Origin: Humidesulfovibrio sp964502805
Lineage (GTDB): Bacteria > Desulfobacterota > Desulfovibrionia > Desulfovibrionales > Desulfovibrionaceae
Length of the DNA stretch: 64,000 bases
Assembly (NCBI GenBank): GCA_964502805.1
Contig: CAZCYB010000003.1
Span: 1-64,000, forward strand
Reading direction: 5' to 3'
Below are positions 42,723 through 50,762 of this stretch, piece after piece. Below the pieces are notes generated by a model, which had not been told where the DNA came from, ran no database searches, and saw nothing but the letters and a program-made list of their open reading frames with translations. The first letter of the stretch is position 1. Every line of letters starts with the position of its first letter. Position numbers and translations under genes: made by a program.

Positions 42723-43426
42723 TCAGAAGATGCCCGCGTAGCGCAAAAATCCGAAGGCCAGGGCACCCGCGCCCACGGAGAGATACAGGCTGCGCAGCCG
42801 CAGGGCCAGCAGGCCGCCCACGCTTGCGGCGATCCAGAACTGCGGCCAGTCCAGCTTGAGACCCGCGAGGGCGCCCAAATAATTCTCCAACACGAAGGGC
42901 AGGACGATGCCCAACGCCCCGGCGCTGATTATGAAGATGGCCCAGAACTCCAGCGCCTTGCCCAGGATGGTGCGGGCGATGAGGCGGCTGGGCACGTCCT
43001 GGCCCGAGGGGCGGCGCACCCACTGCAGCACGCCGGTGTACGAGCGGTTCAACCGGTCGCGCATGGTGCGGTCCAGCCGGGCGCCCAGCCAGGCCATGGG
43101 CAGGCCGGAGAGCAGCGCCAGGAACACGAAGGGCGGGTCGTCCAGGCCGAAGTAGGTGGCCAGGGCCAGCCCGGTGAAGGTGGCCGCGGTCATGTGCGGG
43201 GGGATGAAGGTGCCCACGGGGATGAAGTCGAGCCACAGGAGCTCGTAGAACACCGCGCAGAACAGGCTGGTCCTCAGGTTGCCGAAGGCCAGGCCCCAGA
43301 ACAGGCCCACCACCAGGGGCCGCTCAAGCAGGCCGATGCTCAGCGAGGAACGGAAGAGCGAAAACAGGGCAAAAAAAAACCGACCGCCACGAACCAGGCC
43401 GCGCCCACCATGTTGCCGTCCATCAT
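42723..43426 (-). CDS. PTS mannose-family EIIC, reading frame broken at a T9 run
   Basis: EIIC is the membrane channel of mannose/sorbose-type PTS transporters. From ATG 43426 (MMDGNMVGAAWFVAVG) the zero frame stops after 28 codons at TGA 43342-43340. A -1 shift at T9 (43379-43371) restores FFFALFSLFRSSLSIGLL, then RPLVVGLFWGLAFG, ELLWLDFIPVG and FIPPHMTAAT, giving 234 residues. The N-terminal helix and RPLV motif on both sides of the shift belong to one EIIC, so an internal GTG start at 43313 would lose helix 1. The ATG overlaps the EIIB stop. Slippage, phase variation or an assembly error are all possible. Confidence 0.75.
43371..43379 (-). repeat. Homopolymer T9 slippery run in EIIC
   Basis: Nine T on the minus strand follow GG. 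In the zero frame they read GGT TTT TTT TTG; one base back they read GGT TTT TTT TTT GCC and stay open for the rest of the gene. This is a U-UUU-UUU type slippery sequence and a mutable or polymerase-slippage site. Confidence 0.9.
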
Positions 43427-43884
43427 GCGAACCTCACCTGCACCGGATCGTTGGGAACGCAACGGAAATCCAGCTCCACGCCCTGCTCCATCAGAAAGCG
43501 CAGGCAGCTCTCGTCATCGGCCCCAAGGGCCACGCTGGGCGAAATCTGGCGCTTGCCGTTGGCGTAGTGCAGGTTGCCGATGTTCAGAAGCGAGAGCCTG
43601 AGCCCCTTCTCCACTGCCCGGCGCACGTCCAGGCAGGTGGCGAAAAGCACCAGGGTCGCGTCGCGGCCGCCGCCGCTGACGTGGCTGTTCTGCACGAGCT
43701 GGTCCACGGTCATGAACATGCTCTCCACGGCCCTGGGAATGGCCAGGGACATGATCTCCTGCTGCAACGGGTCGCCGGCCAGGTCGTCGTTGACCACGAT
43801 GATGGTGCGCGCGCCCACGTGGGGCACCCAGGCTTCCACCACTTGGCCGTGGATGAGGCGGTTGTCGATGCGCACCCAGAACAC
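43423..43884 (-). CDS. PTS mannose-family EIIB
   Basis: This 153-residue cytoplasmic phosphotransfer domain has the phospho-histidine motif RIDNRLIHGQVVEAWVP with His12. It continues with VVNDDLAGDPLQQEIM and ISPSVALGADD. The start is GTG 43884 with GGGAG upstream, 2 bp after the EIIA stop. It takes phosphate from EIIA; EIID and HPr genes are not in the window. In Desulfovibrio such systems may be regulatory as well as transporters. Confidence 0.9.
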   Translation of the reverse strand: MFWVRIDNRLIHGQVVEAWVPHVGARTIIVVNDDLAGDPLQQEIMSLAIPRAVESMFMTVDQLVQNSHVSGGGRDATLVLFATCLDVRRAVEKGLRLSLLNIGNLHYANGKRQISPSVALGADDESCLRFLMEQGVELDFRCVPNDPVQVRFA

Positions 43885-43886
43885 GG

Positions 43887-44333
43887 CTAGCTCCCGGCGG
43901 TTTTCTTGCGCAGCATGTCGCCGGGCACCACGATGCCCTTCTGCCCGGCCTCGCGGGCCTGCACGGCCAGTTCGGGCAGCTTCAACGCGCGGCTTTGCAG
44001 CACCTTGAGGAGCATGGGCAGGTTCACCCCGGCCACGACCTCGACGTTGCCGGACTTGAGCAGGGAAAGGCTCAGTGTCGTAGGCGTGCCGCCGAAGAGG
44101 TCCGTGAGGATGATCACGCCGCGACCACAGTCCAGCCGGGCGGCGGCGGCCTTCAGCGCGGCCACGATGTCCTCCACGCCCCTGGACACCAGCACGCTGA
44201 TGGCCTCGGTGCCGCTCTGGGCGCCCATGATCATCTGCGCGGCGCCAAGCAGCGCCGAACCGAACTCGCCGTGCGTGACGACGAGGACCCCGGCTTCCTT
44301 GGCCGGACACTCCGCTTCCGTATTCTCCGCCAT
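43887..44333 (-). CDS. PTS mannose-family EIIA
   Basis: This 148-residue EIIA-Man domain has phospho-accepting His21 in VLVVTHGEFGSALLGA, then VIILTDLFGGTPTT and VVAGVNLPMLLKVL. It receives phosphate from HPr and passes it to EIIB. It begins about 38 bp after rapZ on the same strand and is coupled to EIIB downstream. Confidence 0.92.
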   Translation of the reverse strand: MAENTEAECPAKEAGVLVVTHGEFGSALLGAAQMIMGAQSGTEAISVLVSRGVEDIVAALKAAAARLDCGRGVIILTDLFGGTPTTLSLSLLKSGNVEVVAGVNLPMLLKVLQSRALKLPELAVQAREAGQKGIVVPGDMLRKKTAGS

Positions 44334-44371
44334 TCCCTTTGTCCCGTTCTCCGCCTTGTTGTGCGCGCCGG

Positions 44372-45259
44372 TCAGCCCAGCTCGAAATGCCGATGTTCCA
44401 TTGTGACGCTATAGCCGCTTTCGCGCAAGGCCCTGTGCGTCATCTCGGCCACGGCCACGGAGCGGTGCCGCCCCCCGGTGCAGCCGATGGCCACGGTGAT
44501 GCGGTAGCGGCCCTCCCCCGCGTACATGGGCAGCATGTACAGCAGAAAGTCCAGGAACTTCCTGCTGAAGGTGCTGCCCGGCTCCTGGCCCAGCACATAG
44601 TCGGCCACGGGGGCGTCCTTGCCGGAAAGAGGCTTGAGCTCCGGCACGAAAAAGGGGTTGGGCAGAAAGCGCAGGTCGAAGACCAGGTCGGCCTCGGCGG
44701 GCAGCCCGTACTTGAACCCGAAGGACAGCAGGTGCACGCGCATGCCGGTGTGCGTGGCGTCACGGGTGGCGAAGCGCTCCTGGATGATGCGCCTGAGGTC
44801 GTGGATGGAGTAGTCCGTGGTGTCCAGCACCAGCTCGGCCATGCCGCGCAGGGGGGCCAGCAGGGCGCGCTCCTTCTCCAGGGCCTGCTCCAGCCCCAGG
44901 CTGGTGCTCTCCAGCGGGTGGGGCCGCCGGGTGGTGGCGTAGCGCCGGAGCAGCGCGGAGAGCTTGGCCTCCACGAACACCACGCGCACGCTTATGCCCT
45001 GGCCCTCCAGGTCCTGGATGGCCGCGTTCCACTGCTCCATGAGGTCGTGCTGCCTCAGGTCCATGCCCAGGGCCAGGCCGCGGTGTCGCGAATCCTTGCC
45101 GAAAAACAGCGAGACCAGCTTGGGCAGCATGTCCGCGGGCAGGCCGTCCACGCAGAAGTAGCCCAGGTCCTCGAAAACGTTGAGCGCCGTGCTCTTGCCC
45201 GCGCCGGAGAGGCCGGTGACCACGACGACGGAGAAGGAGTCCTTGGGCGCGCTGTTCAT
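44372..45259 (-). CDS. rapZ: RapZ family RNase adapter / nucleotide-binding protein
   Basis: This 295-residue protein has a P-loop VTGLSGAGKSTALNVFEDLG and the C-terminal RapZ motifs FGFKYGLPAEADLVFDLRFLPNP and IGCTGGRHRSVAVAE, each a known family signature. In E. coli RapZ controls GlmS through small RNAs and RNase E; in other bacteria the target is unknown. ATG 45259 lies 11 bp after ptsN. The ptsN-rapZ-PTS order is a typical rpoN cluster. Confidence 0.94.
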   Translation of the reverse strand: MNSAPKDSFSVVVVTGLSGAGKSTALNVFEDLGYFCVDGLPADMLPKLVSLFFGKDSRHRGLALGMDLRQHDLMEQWNAAIQDLEGQGISVRVVFVEAKLSALLRRYATTRRPHPLESTSLGLEQALEKERALLAPLRGMAELVLDTTDYSIHDLRRIIQERFATRDATHTGMRVHLLSFGFKYGLPAEADLVFDLRFLPNPFFVPELKPLSGKDAPVADYVLGQEPGSTFSRKFLDFLLYMLPMYAGEGRYRITVAIGCTGGRHRSVAVAEMTHRALRESGYSVTMEHRHFELG

Positions 45260-45269
45260 GGCTTCGGGC

Positions 45270-45719
45270 TCAGACGGCCTGCAGCAGCCGGTGAAGGGCG
45301 TCGCCGTCGCGGGCTTCGGCGAAGTCGCGGCGGAAGCTCTCGTCCTTGAGCAGGCGCGAGATGTGGGCCAGGATGCGCAGGTGCATGCCCGTGACCTGCT
45401 CCGGGGCCAGCATGAGGAAGAAGGCCGTGCAGGGCTTGAAGTCCAGGGCGGCGAAGTCCACGCCCTGCATGCTCCTGCCCACGCAGAGCACGATGCGGTC
45501 CAACCCGGCCAGCTTGCCGTGGGGGATGGCGACACCGTCCCCGATTCCGGTGGTGCCCAGGGACTCGCGGTCCAGCAGCACGGCCAGGGCGCGCGCGGCG
45601 TCCAGCCCGGGGTACTGAGCGGCCAAGGCCGCCGTCATCTCCTCGAGGACGGCAGCCTTGGTGGTTGCTTTCAGTTCAGGGAGCACCAGCTCCCGGTTCA
45701 GGTAGTCGGACAGCCGCAT
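45270..45719 (-). CDS. ptsN: PtsN-like nitrogen PTS EIIA
   Basis: This 149-residue EIIA of the fructose/nitrogen family has the active histidine in GIGDGVAIPHGKL (near residue 67) and ILAHISRLLKDE. It is a regulatory phosphoprotein of the PTS-Ntr branch, commonly encoded after rpoN and hpf, as here. It starts 2 bp after the hpf stop. Confidence 0.93.
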   Translation of the reverse strand: MRLSDYLNRELVLPELKATTKAAVLEEMTAALAAQYPGLDAARALAVLLDRESLGTTGIGDGVAIPHGKLAGLDRIVLCVGRSMQGVDFAALDFKPCTAFFLMLAPEQVTGMHLRILAHISRLLKDESFRRDFAEARDGDALHRLLQAV

Positions 45720-45721
45720 CG

Positions 45722-46264
45722 CTAGTTTCCAGGGTCGATGAGCCCGAAGTCGCCGGACTTGGCGCGGTAGAGCACGTTGACGCGTCCGGTCTCCGCGTTG
45801 CGGAACACCAGGAACTCGTACTTGAGGGAGTCGAGCTGCATGGCCGCCTCGTCCACGCTCATGGGCTTGGGCTCGAAGTGGTCGCTCTCCTTGATGTTCG
45901 GGGCCCGGCCGCCGGGCTCGTCCACGAAGTGGATGACATCCATGCGCGCCCCGCGCGGGGTGCCGGAGCGGCGGCGCTCCTTCTGGCGTTCGCGCAGCTT
46001 CTTGAGCTGGGACTCGAGCTTGTCCAGCACCAGGTCGATGGTGGAGTACATGTCCTCGGACTCTTCATAGGCCGAGAGGTGGAGGTTGTCGGCGGTGAGG
46101 ATGACCTCGGCCTTGTGCCGGAACTTCTCCACGGAGAGGTTGACGTGGACCTCGAACTCGGTGGTGTCGCCGATGAACTTATCGATCTTCTCGAAACGGG
46201 AAGCGGCGTGTTCCTTCAAGTGGTCGGAAGGTTCAAAGTTCTTGAACGCGAAACTGATGTTCAT
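45722..46264 (-). CDS. hpf: Long-form ribosome hibernation promoting factor
   Basis: This 180-residue protein has an N-terminal S30AE domain (about 1-95), a basic linker with KLRERQKERRRSG, and a C-terminal dimerisation domain (SVDEAAMQLDSLKYEFLVF, then VLYRAKSGDFGLIDP). The long form makes 100S ribosome dimers on its own. It lies 32 bp after rpoN. Confidence 0.95.
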   Translation of the reverse strand: MNISFAFKNFEPSDHLKEHAASRFEKIDKFIGDTTEFEVHVNLSVEKFRHKAEVILTADNLHLSAYEESEDMYSTIDLVLDKLESQLKKLRERQKERRRSGTPRGARMDVIHFVDEPGGRAPNIKESDHFEPKPMSVDEAAMQLDSLKYEFLVFRNAETGRVNVLYRAKSGDFGLIDPGN

Positions 46265-46296
46265 ACGCTACCTCCGTGGGAATCGGGACATGCCGT

Positions 46297-47739
46297 TTAG
46301 AAGACCTGCTTGCGCTTGGACGAAGACTCGATGTTCATGGCGGTCCGGTACTTGGCTACGGTGCGTCGGGCGATGTTCACCTCCAGCTTCTGCTTCAGTA
46401 TCTCGCCAATCTGCTCGTCACTCAAGGGTCTTTTCGCGTTTTCCTCATTGATGAGCTGCTTGATGAGCGCCTTGACGGATTCCGAGCCCACCTGGCTGCC
46501 GTCATCAAGCTCCAGCGCACTGTTGAAGAAGAACTTGAGCTCGTAGATGCCGTGTGGCGTGGCCACGTACTTGCTCGTGGTGATGCGCGAGACCGTGGAC
46601 TCGTGCATGCCGATGTCCTCCGCCACCTCCTTGAGGATCAAGGGCTTGAGCTTGGTCACGCCGTGCTCGAAGAACTCGCGCTGGAAGCGCACGATGCTCT
46701 CCATGACCTTGTACAGGGTGCGCTGGCGCTGGTACAGGCTCTTCATGAGCCACTCCGCGCTGCGCACGCGCTCCTGGAAATAGTCCTTCTCCGCCGCGTT
46801 CTTGGCCTGCACATGCTCCAGGTAGTAGGGGTTCACCTGCAGCCTTGGCAGCCCCTCCTCGTTCAGGATGATGACGAAGTCCTCTCCGTACTTGTGCACG
46901 AACACGTCCGGGCTCACGTACTGCGGCTCGGAGCTGGAAAAATGCGAGCCGGGCATGGGGTCCAGGGTCTGGAGCATGTCCAGGTAGCCCTTGAGGTCGT
47001 CCATGCTGATGCGGAACTTCTTGATCAGCGGCTTGTAGCGGTGCTTCTCCAGGTCCTCCAGGTGCTCGCGCACCAGGGAGAGGAGGACGGGATCGGTGAC
47101 TCCGGCGACCTCCAGCTGCACCAGCAGGCACTCCTGCACCGTGCGCGAGGCCACGCCCACCGGGTCCAGCCGCTGGATGCGCCGGATCACGCCCTCGATC
47201 CTGTCCACCGGGGCTTCGGGCAGCTGCTCCTGGATCTCCTCGGCGCTGGCCTGCAGGTAGCCGCGCTCGTCCAGGTTGCCCAGCACGATGTCGCCGATCT
47301 CCAGCTCTTCGGGGGTGAAATTCGACAGGCGCATCTGCCAGTTGAGATGGCCCTCGAGGGTGGGGCTGGAGGAAAGGCGCGCTTCGAGCGACAGGCCCTC
47401 CTCGGGCACTTCCAGGTCGCGGCCCAGGCTCTGCTTGGTGACGCTGGAAAACTCGCCCAGGTAGTTCTCCCAGTCCGCCGTGCGCATCAGGTCCTCGTTG
47501 GCCTTGCTCTCGGCGTCGACGTGGGCGGCCTCGTAGTCGTCCAGGTTGTCCTTGGCGGGGGCGGTATCGGCGGCCTCGGCGTCAACCTCCTCCAGGAAGG
47601 GATTTTCCAGGAGTTCCTGCTGGATGCTCTCCACCAGCTCCAGCCGCGAGAGCTGCAGAAGCTTGATGGCCTGCTGCAGCTGCGGGGTCATGACCAGCTG
47701 CTGAGTCAGCTTGAGTTGTTGACGAAGCTCCAAACCCAT
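46297..47739 (-). CDS. rpoN: RNA polymerase sigma-54 factor
   Basis: This 480-residue factor has a Gln/Leu-rich activator region (QQLKLTQQLVMTPQLQQA), an acidic region II, the core-binding domain, the helix-turn-helix near HESTVSRITTSKYVATP, and the RpoN box ARRTVAKYR at about 458-466. It directs enhancer-dependent transcription, for which fliM in this window has a matching promoter. It heads the rpoN-hpf-ptsN-rapZ-PTS group. Confidence 0.97.
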   Translation of the reverse strand: MGLELRQQLKLTQQLVMTPQLQQAIKLLQLSRLELVESIQQELLENPFLEEVDAEAADTAPAKDNLDDYEAAHVDAESKANEDLMRTADWENYLGEFSSVTKQSLGRDLEVPEEGLSLEARLSSSPTLEGHLNWQMRLSNFTPEELEIGDIVLGNLDERGYLQASAEEIQEQLPEAPVDRIEGVIRRIQRLDPVGVASRTVQECLLVQLEVAGVTDPVLLSLVREHLEDLEKHRYKPLIKKFRISMDDLKGYLDMLQTLDPMPGSHFSSSEPQYVSPDVFVHKYGEDFVIILNEEGLPRLQVNPYYLEHVQAKNAAEKDYFQERVRSAEWLMKSLYQRQRTLYKVMESIVRFQREFFEHGVTKLKPLILKEVAEDIGMHESTVSRITTSKYVATPHGIYELKFFFNSALELDDGSQVGSESVKALIKQLINEENAKRPLSDEQIGEILKQKLEVNIARRTVAKYRTAMNIESSSKRKQVF

Positions 47740-48017
47740 ACGTGAACCGTCACCTTTGCCCTGTGTGCGGAAAAACCCGGCCGCCTTCGCTCAAGCGGCT
47801 GCAGTTCCGCCAAATCCATTCTGCCACAGGCGCCGAACCAGCGCAAGAAATATGTGTTAACCCTCGAAAGTTACGTACATTTTCACCACATCGAAAGGCT
47901 ACATGAAAAAAGTGTACCAACCTTCATGTCCTGTGTAAATCCACAATTCTGAAGGCAAAGCACGAAACGCCCCCGGCCGTGGAGCCGGGGGCTGGAAAAT
48001 ACCCTGACATTAACGGG
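47740..48017. other. lptB-rpoN intergenic region (278 bp)
   Basis: No ORF is evident. The part at about 47850-47950 is AT-rich, likely holding the rpoN promoter, though I found no convincing -35/-10 pair. It includes an inverted repeat ACATGAA/TTCATGT at about 47901-47929. A GC hairpin GCCCCCGGC (47969-47977) with GCCGGGGGC (47984-47992) follows lptB on the minus strand; the GTTTCG after it is only a weak U-tract, so it may be a leaky terminator. Confidence 0.5.
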
Positions 48018-48743
48018 CTATAGGCTGAATGATTCGCCCAGGTAGAGCTTGCGGGCCTTGGAGTTCTGCACGATCTCCGTGGGGCTGCCCTCGAGGATGA
48101 CCATGCCCTCGTACACGAGGTAGGCGCGGTCGCAGATGTTCAGCGTCTCGCGCACGTTGTGGTCGGAGATGAGGATGCCGATGCCCATGCCCTTCAGCAC
48201 CGAGATGATCTCCTGGATGTCGATGACCGCGATGGGGTCGATGCCCGCGAAGGGCTCGTCGAGCAGGATGAACTTGGGGTTCAAAATGAGCGCCCGGGCG
48301 ATCTCCAGCCTGCGCCGCTCGCCGCCGGAGAGGAACATGGCCGGCTGGTCGGCCAGCTTGGTGATGGTGAACATCTCCAGGAGCTCGCGGGCGCGGTCCT
48401 CGCGCTGCCTGGCGCTCATGCCCGGCATCTGCTCCAGGATGAGATCGAGATTCTTGCGCACCGAGAGCTTCTTGAAGATCGAGCTCTCCTGCGGCAGGTA
48501 GGACAGGCCCAGGCGCGCGCGCTCGTGCAGGGGCAGGTCGGTTATGTCGCGGCCGTCCAGGGCCACGGAGCCGGTGGTGGGGGTGACCACGCCCACCAGC
48601 ATGTAGAACGTGGTGGTTTTGCCCGCTCCGTTGGGGCCAAGCAGGCCCACCACCTCGCCGGACTCCAGGCGCACATTGATATGGCGCACCACCTCGCGCT
48701 CGCCGTAGCGCTTGGAGAGGTTGGCGGCGGAGAGCTCGGCCAC
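48018..48743 (-). CDS. lptB: Lipopolysaccharide export ABC transporter ATPase LptB
   Basis: This 241-residue ATPase has Walker A GPNGAGKT at about residues 36-43, the Q-loop PQESSIFKKLSVRKN, signature LSGGERRRLEIARAL and Walker B FILLDEPFAGIDP. It powers LPS extraction with LptFG. The start is GTG 48743 (MAELSAANLSKRYG), one base after the lptA stop; the longer reading to 48800 would overlap lptA. lptFG are not in the window. Confidence 0.96.
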   Translation of the reverse strand: MAELSAANLSKRYGEREVVRHINVRLESGEVVGLLGPNGAGKTTTFYMLVGVVTPTTGSVALDGRDITDLPLHERARLGLSYLPQESSIFKKLSVRKNLDLILEQMPGMSARQREDRARELLEMFTITKLADQPAMFLSGGERRRLEIARALILNPKFILLDEPFAGIDPIAVIDIQEIISVLKGMGIGILISDHNVRETLNICDRAYLVYEGMVILEGSPTEIVQNSKARKLYLGESFSL

Positions 48744-48744
48744 G

Positions 48745-49638
48745 CTACCTGCCCCCCGGCTTGCTGTCGGACTTGGGTGTCTGGAAAATCGCCTCAACAC
48801 GGCGCTGAGAGCCGGAGAGCACCTCGCTGCGGTTCTCCTTCACGTAGAACTTGATGACCTCTCCGCGCACGGTGTTTGTGCCCTCGCGCAGGATGGGGTT
48901 CTCATCCATGCGCAGGGTGTTCTCGGCCACGAAATAGGTCAGCTTGCCGCAGAAGCCCTCGTTCTTGCCCGCCACCATGCGCACGTTGCCTTCGGCCACG
49001 ATGCGCTCGATCTTGTCGGCCAGGTCGCCGTCCTTGGCCCCGGGATCCTTGGCCTTCTTCTTGTCCGCGAAGAAGGCGGTGATCTTGTTGGCCCAGAGCG
49101 CCATGCCGCCGTGGGTGGCGTGCACGTTGCCCTCGAACGCCACGGCGTTCTCGGCCTGCTTGTAGATCAGCTTGTCCGAGGTGATGCGCACGGGGTCCTG
49201 CTTGTTCAGCATGCCCTGGCCCTGGCCGGTGAGCAGGCTTCCGTCCTTGTTCTCGGGGGCCTGCGCCGCCTGGGCCTGCGGCTTGGCGGCGGGCTTGGAG
49301 GTGGCGGGAGCGGCCTGGCCCGCGCCAGGCGCCTTGGGCGCGGGTCCCAGCAGGCCAACGGGCAGGTAGCCCAGGGCCGTGGCCTCGTCCGAGGCCGGGC
49401 CGCCCAGGCGGAACACCGCCAGCCAGCCCTCGCGCGGGAAGCCCGCCAGCACGCGCTCTCCCGGGGCCAGCACGGCCACCACGGCGGAGGCGCCGGAGCG
49501 CTCCTTGCGCAGTTCGGCCTTGGCCTGCACCAGCATCTCCTGGGCGGGGCCCTGGGCCTGGGCGGCGGAAACGACGAAAAGCAGCAGGGCTGCCAAAATG
49601 GCCGCTACGCGGAGGACATGACGAGGAATCGCCGGCAT
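48745..49638 (-). CDS. lptA: LptA/OstA-type LPS transport protein with N-terminal extension
   Basis: This 297-residue exported protein has a signal peptide (1 to about 29). A region of about 75 residues resembles a bacterial SH3-like domain (VVAVLAPGERVLAGFPREGWLAVF). A Pro/Ala/Gln linker follows, then the OstA beta-jellyroll from about residue 150 (PVRITSDKLIYKQAENAVAF, VAEGNVRMV, GEVIKFYVKENRSEV). Ordinary LptA is about 170-190 residues, so the N-terminal half is extra. It should bridge LPS across the periplasm. The start overlaps the lptC end. Confidence 0.88.
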   Translation of the reverse strand: MPAIPRHVLRVAAILAALLLFVVSAAQAQGPAQEMLVQAKAELRKERSGASAVVAVLAPGERVLAGFPREGWLAVFRLGGPASDEATALGYLPVGLLGPAPKAPGAGQAAPATSKPAAKPQAQAAQAPENKDGSLLTGQGQGMLNKQDPVRITSDKLIYKQAENAVAFEGNVHATHGGMALWANKITAFFADKKKAKDPGAKDGDLADKIERIVAEGNVRMVAGKNEGFCGKLTYFVAENTLRMDENPILREGTNTVRGEVIKFYVKENRSEVLSGSQRRVEAIFQTPKSDSKPGGR

Positions 49639-50225
49639 CAGCGCTTCTTCTCCTTCTTCAAAGTATCCAGGCCAGCGGGGATGAGCTCCGCGACAACGCC
49701 CCCGGCCGCAGTGAGTTCCCTGGTCTCCATGTTGATCTCCACCGCCGTTGCGTTGAGCATGAAGTCCGGGCGCTCCACGATGACGCGGCCCTTGAGGTAG
49801 AGCTTCTTCATGGCCCCGATGTAGTCGAACACGTCCGAGGTCAGGGTGAAGCTGCCGTACCGGCCGACGATGTTGTCGCGCAGGGTCACGGTGTTGCCCC
49901 GCTGGTTCACCTCGCCCAGGTCGGCCTTGAGGAAGACCTCCTCGGAATCAGGGCCGATGTAGGCGAAGAGCTGCGGGCTTTTCACCAGCACGATGCGCTG
50001 GTCGAAGCTGTACTGCGCGCTCTTGGCGCGCACCCGCCACTGCACCTTGCCGCCCGAGCCCTGGACCAGTTCCAGGTCCTCTGCGGTCACGTCGGCCTCG
50101 GTCTGGTTGGCCGCCAGCTTCTCAGCCCCGCCGTCCCCTTCGCCCCGGCGCATGTTCACCACCAGGCCGATGGCGACACCGAGCGCAAAAATCAGCGCAA
50201 TGAGCGCAAGGGGTTTCCGGATCAT
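49638..50225 (-). CDS. lptC: LPS export system protein LptC
   Basis: This 195-residue protein has one N-terminal membrane anchor (about 5-24) and a periplasmic OstA-like beta-jellyroll with VQWRVRAKSAQYSFDQRIV, LRDNIVGRYGSFTLTSDVFDY and VERPDFMLNATAVEI, quoted in parts. It links the LptBFG transporter to LptA. kdsC ends immediately before it and lptA overlaps its end, so all are one operon. Confidence 0.9.
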   Translation of the reverse strand: MIRKPLALIALIFALGVAIGLVVNMRRGEGDGGAEKLAANQTEADVTAEDLELVQGSGGKVQWRVRAKSAQYSFDQRIVLVKSPQLFAYIGPDSEEVFLKADLGEVNQRGNTVTLRDNIVGRYGSFTLTSDVFDYIGAMKKLYLKGRVIVERPDFMLNATAVEINMETRELTAAGGVVAELIPAGLDTLKKEKKR

Positions 50226-50762
50226 TCATTTGCTCCACTTCTCCCAGGCCGCTTCGTACTGCCCTCGGCAGCGCAGGAGGAACATGATGGCTTCGCGCAC
50301 GGCCCCGTGGCCGCCGCACAGGCGCGTGGTCCACTTGGCCAGGGCCAAAATCTCGGGCTGGGCGTTGGCCACGGCCATGGGCAGGCCCACGGCCCGCATC
50401 ACTCCGGCGTCCACCCAGTCGTCGCCCAGGTAGGCGACCTGGTTGCGCTCGCACCCCAGGCTTGCGCGGATCTGGTCCATGAGCGGCACCTTGTTCACGT
50501 GCCCGGCGTGGTACTCGCGGATGCCCAGCTCGCGCACACGCTTCTCCACCGCTCCGTGGTTCAGGCCCGTGATGACGGCCACTTCCAGCCCATAAGCCTG
50601 TGCAATCTTTATTCCAAGGCCGTCCTGCACGTGGAAGCGCTTGGACACGTGGCCCTCTTGGTCATAGTACAGCCCGCCGTCGGTGAGCACGCCGTCCACG
50701 TCAAGGATCAAAAGCTTGACGCGGCGGCCCAGTTCCTCGGCGCTGAGGCAAGGGTCAGACAT
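50226..50762 (-). CDS. kdsC: 3-deoxy-D-manno-octulosonate 8-phosphate phosphatase
   Basis: This 178-residue HAD-family enzyme (class C0) dephosphorylates Kdo 8-phosphate. It has LLILDVDGVLTDGGLYYD, VITGLNHGAVEKR and YLGDDWVDAGVM. ATG 50762 overlaps the end of kdsA by 8 bp. The kdsA-kdsC-lptC-lptA-lptB order combines synthesis of LPS core sugar with LPS export. Confidence 0.95.
   Translation of the reverse strand: MSDPCLSAEELGRRVKLLILDVDGVLTDGGLYYDQEGHVSKRFHVQDGLGIKIAQAYGLEVAVITGLNHGAVEKRVRELGIREYHAGHVNKVPLMDQIRASLGCERNQVAYLGDDWVDAGVMRAVGLPMAVANAQPEILALAKWTTRLCGGHGAVREAIMFLLRCRGQYEAAWEKWSK

Noticed and set aside
43313..43313. An internal GTG start for EIIC that would avoid the frameshift
   Set aside because: It would drop the first membrane helix, whose sequence is present in the upstream frame, and has no ribosome site; kept only as an alternative reading.
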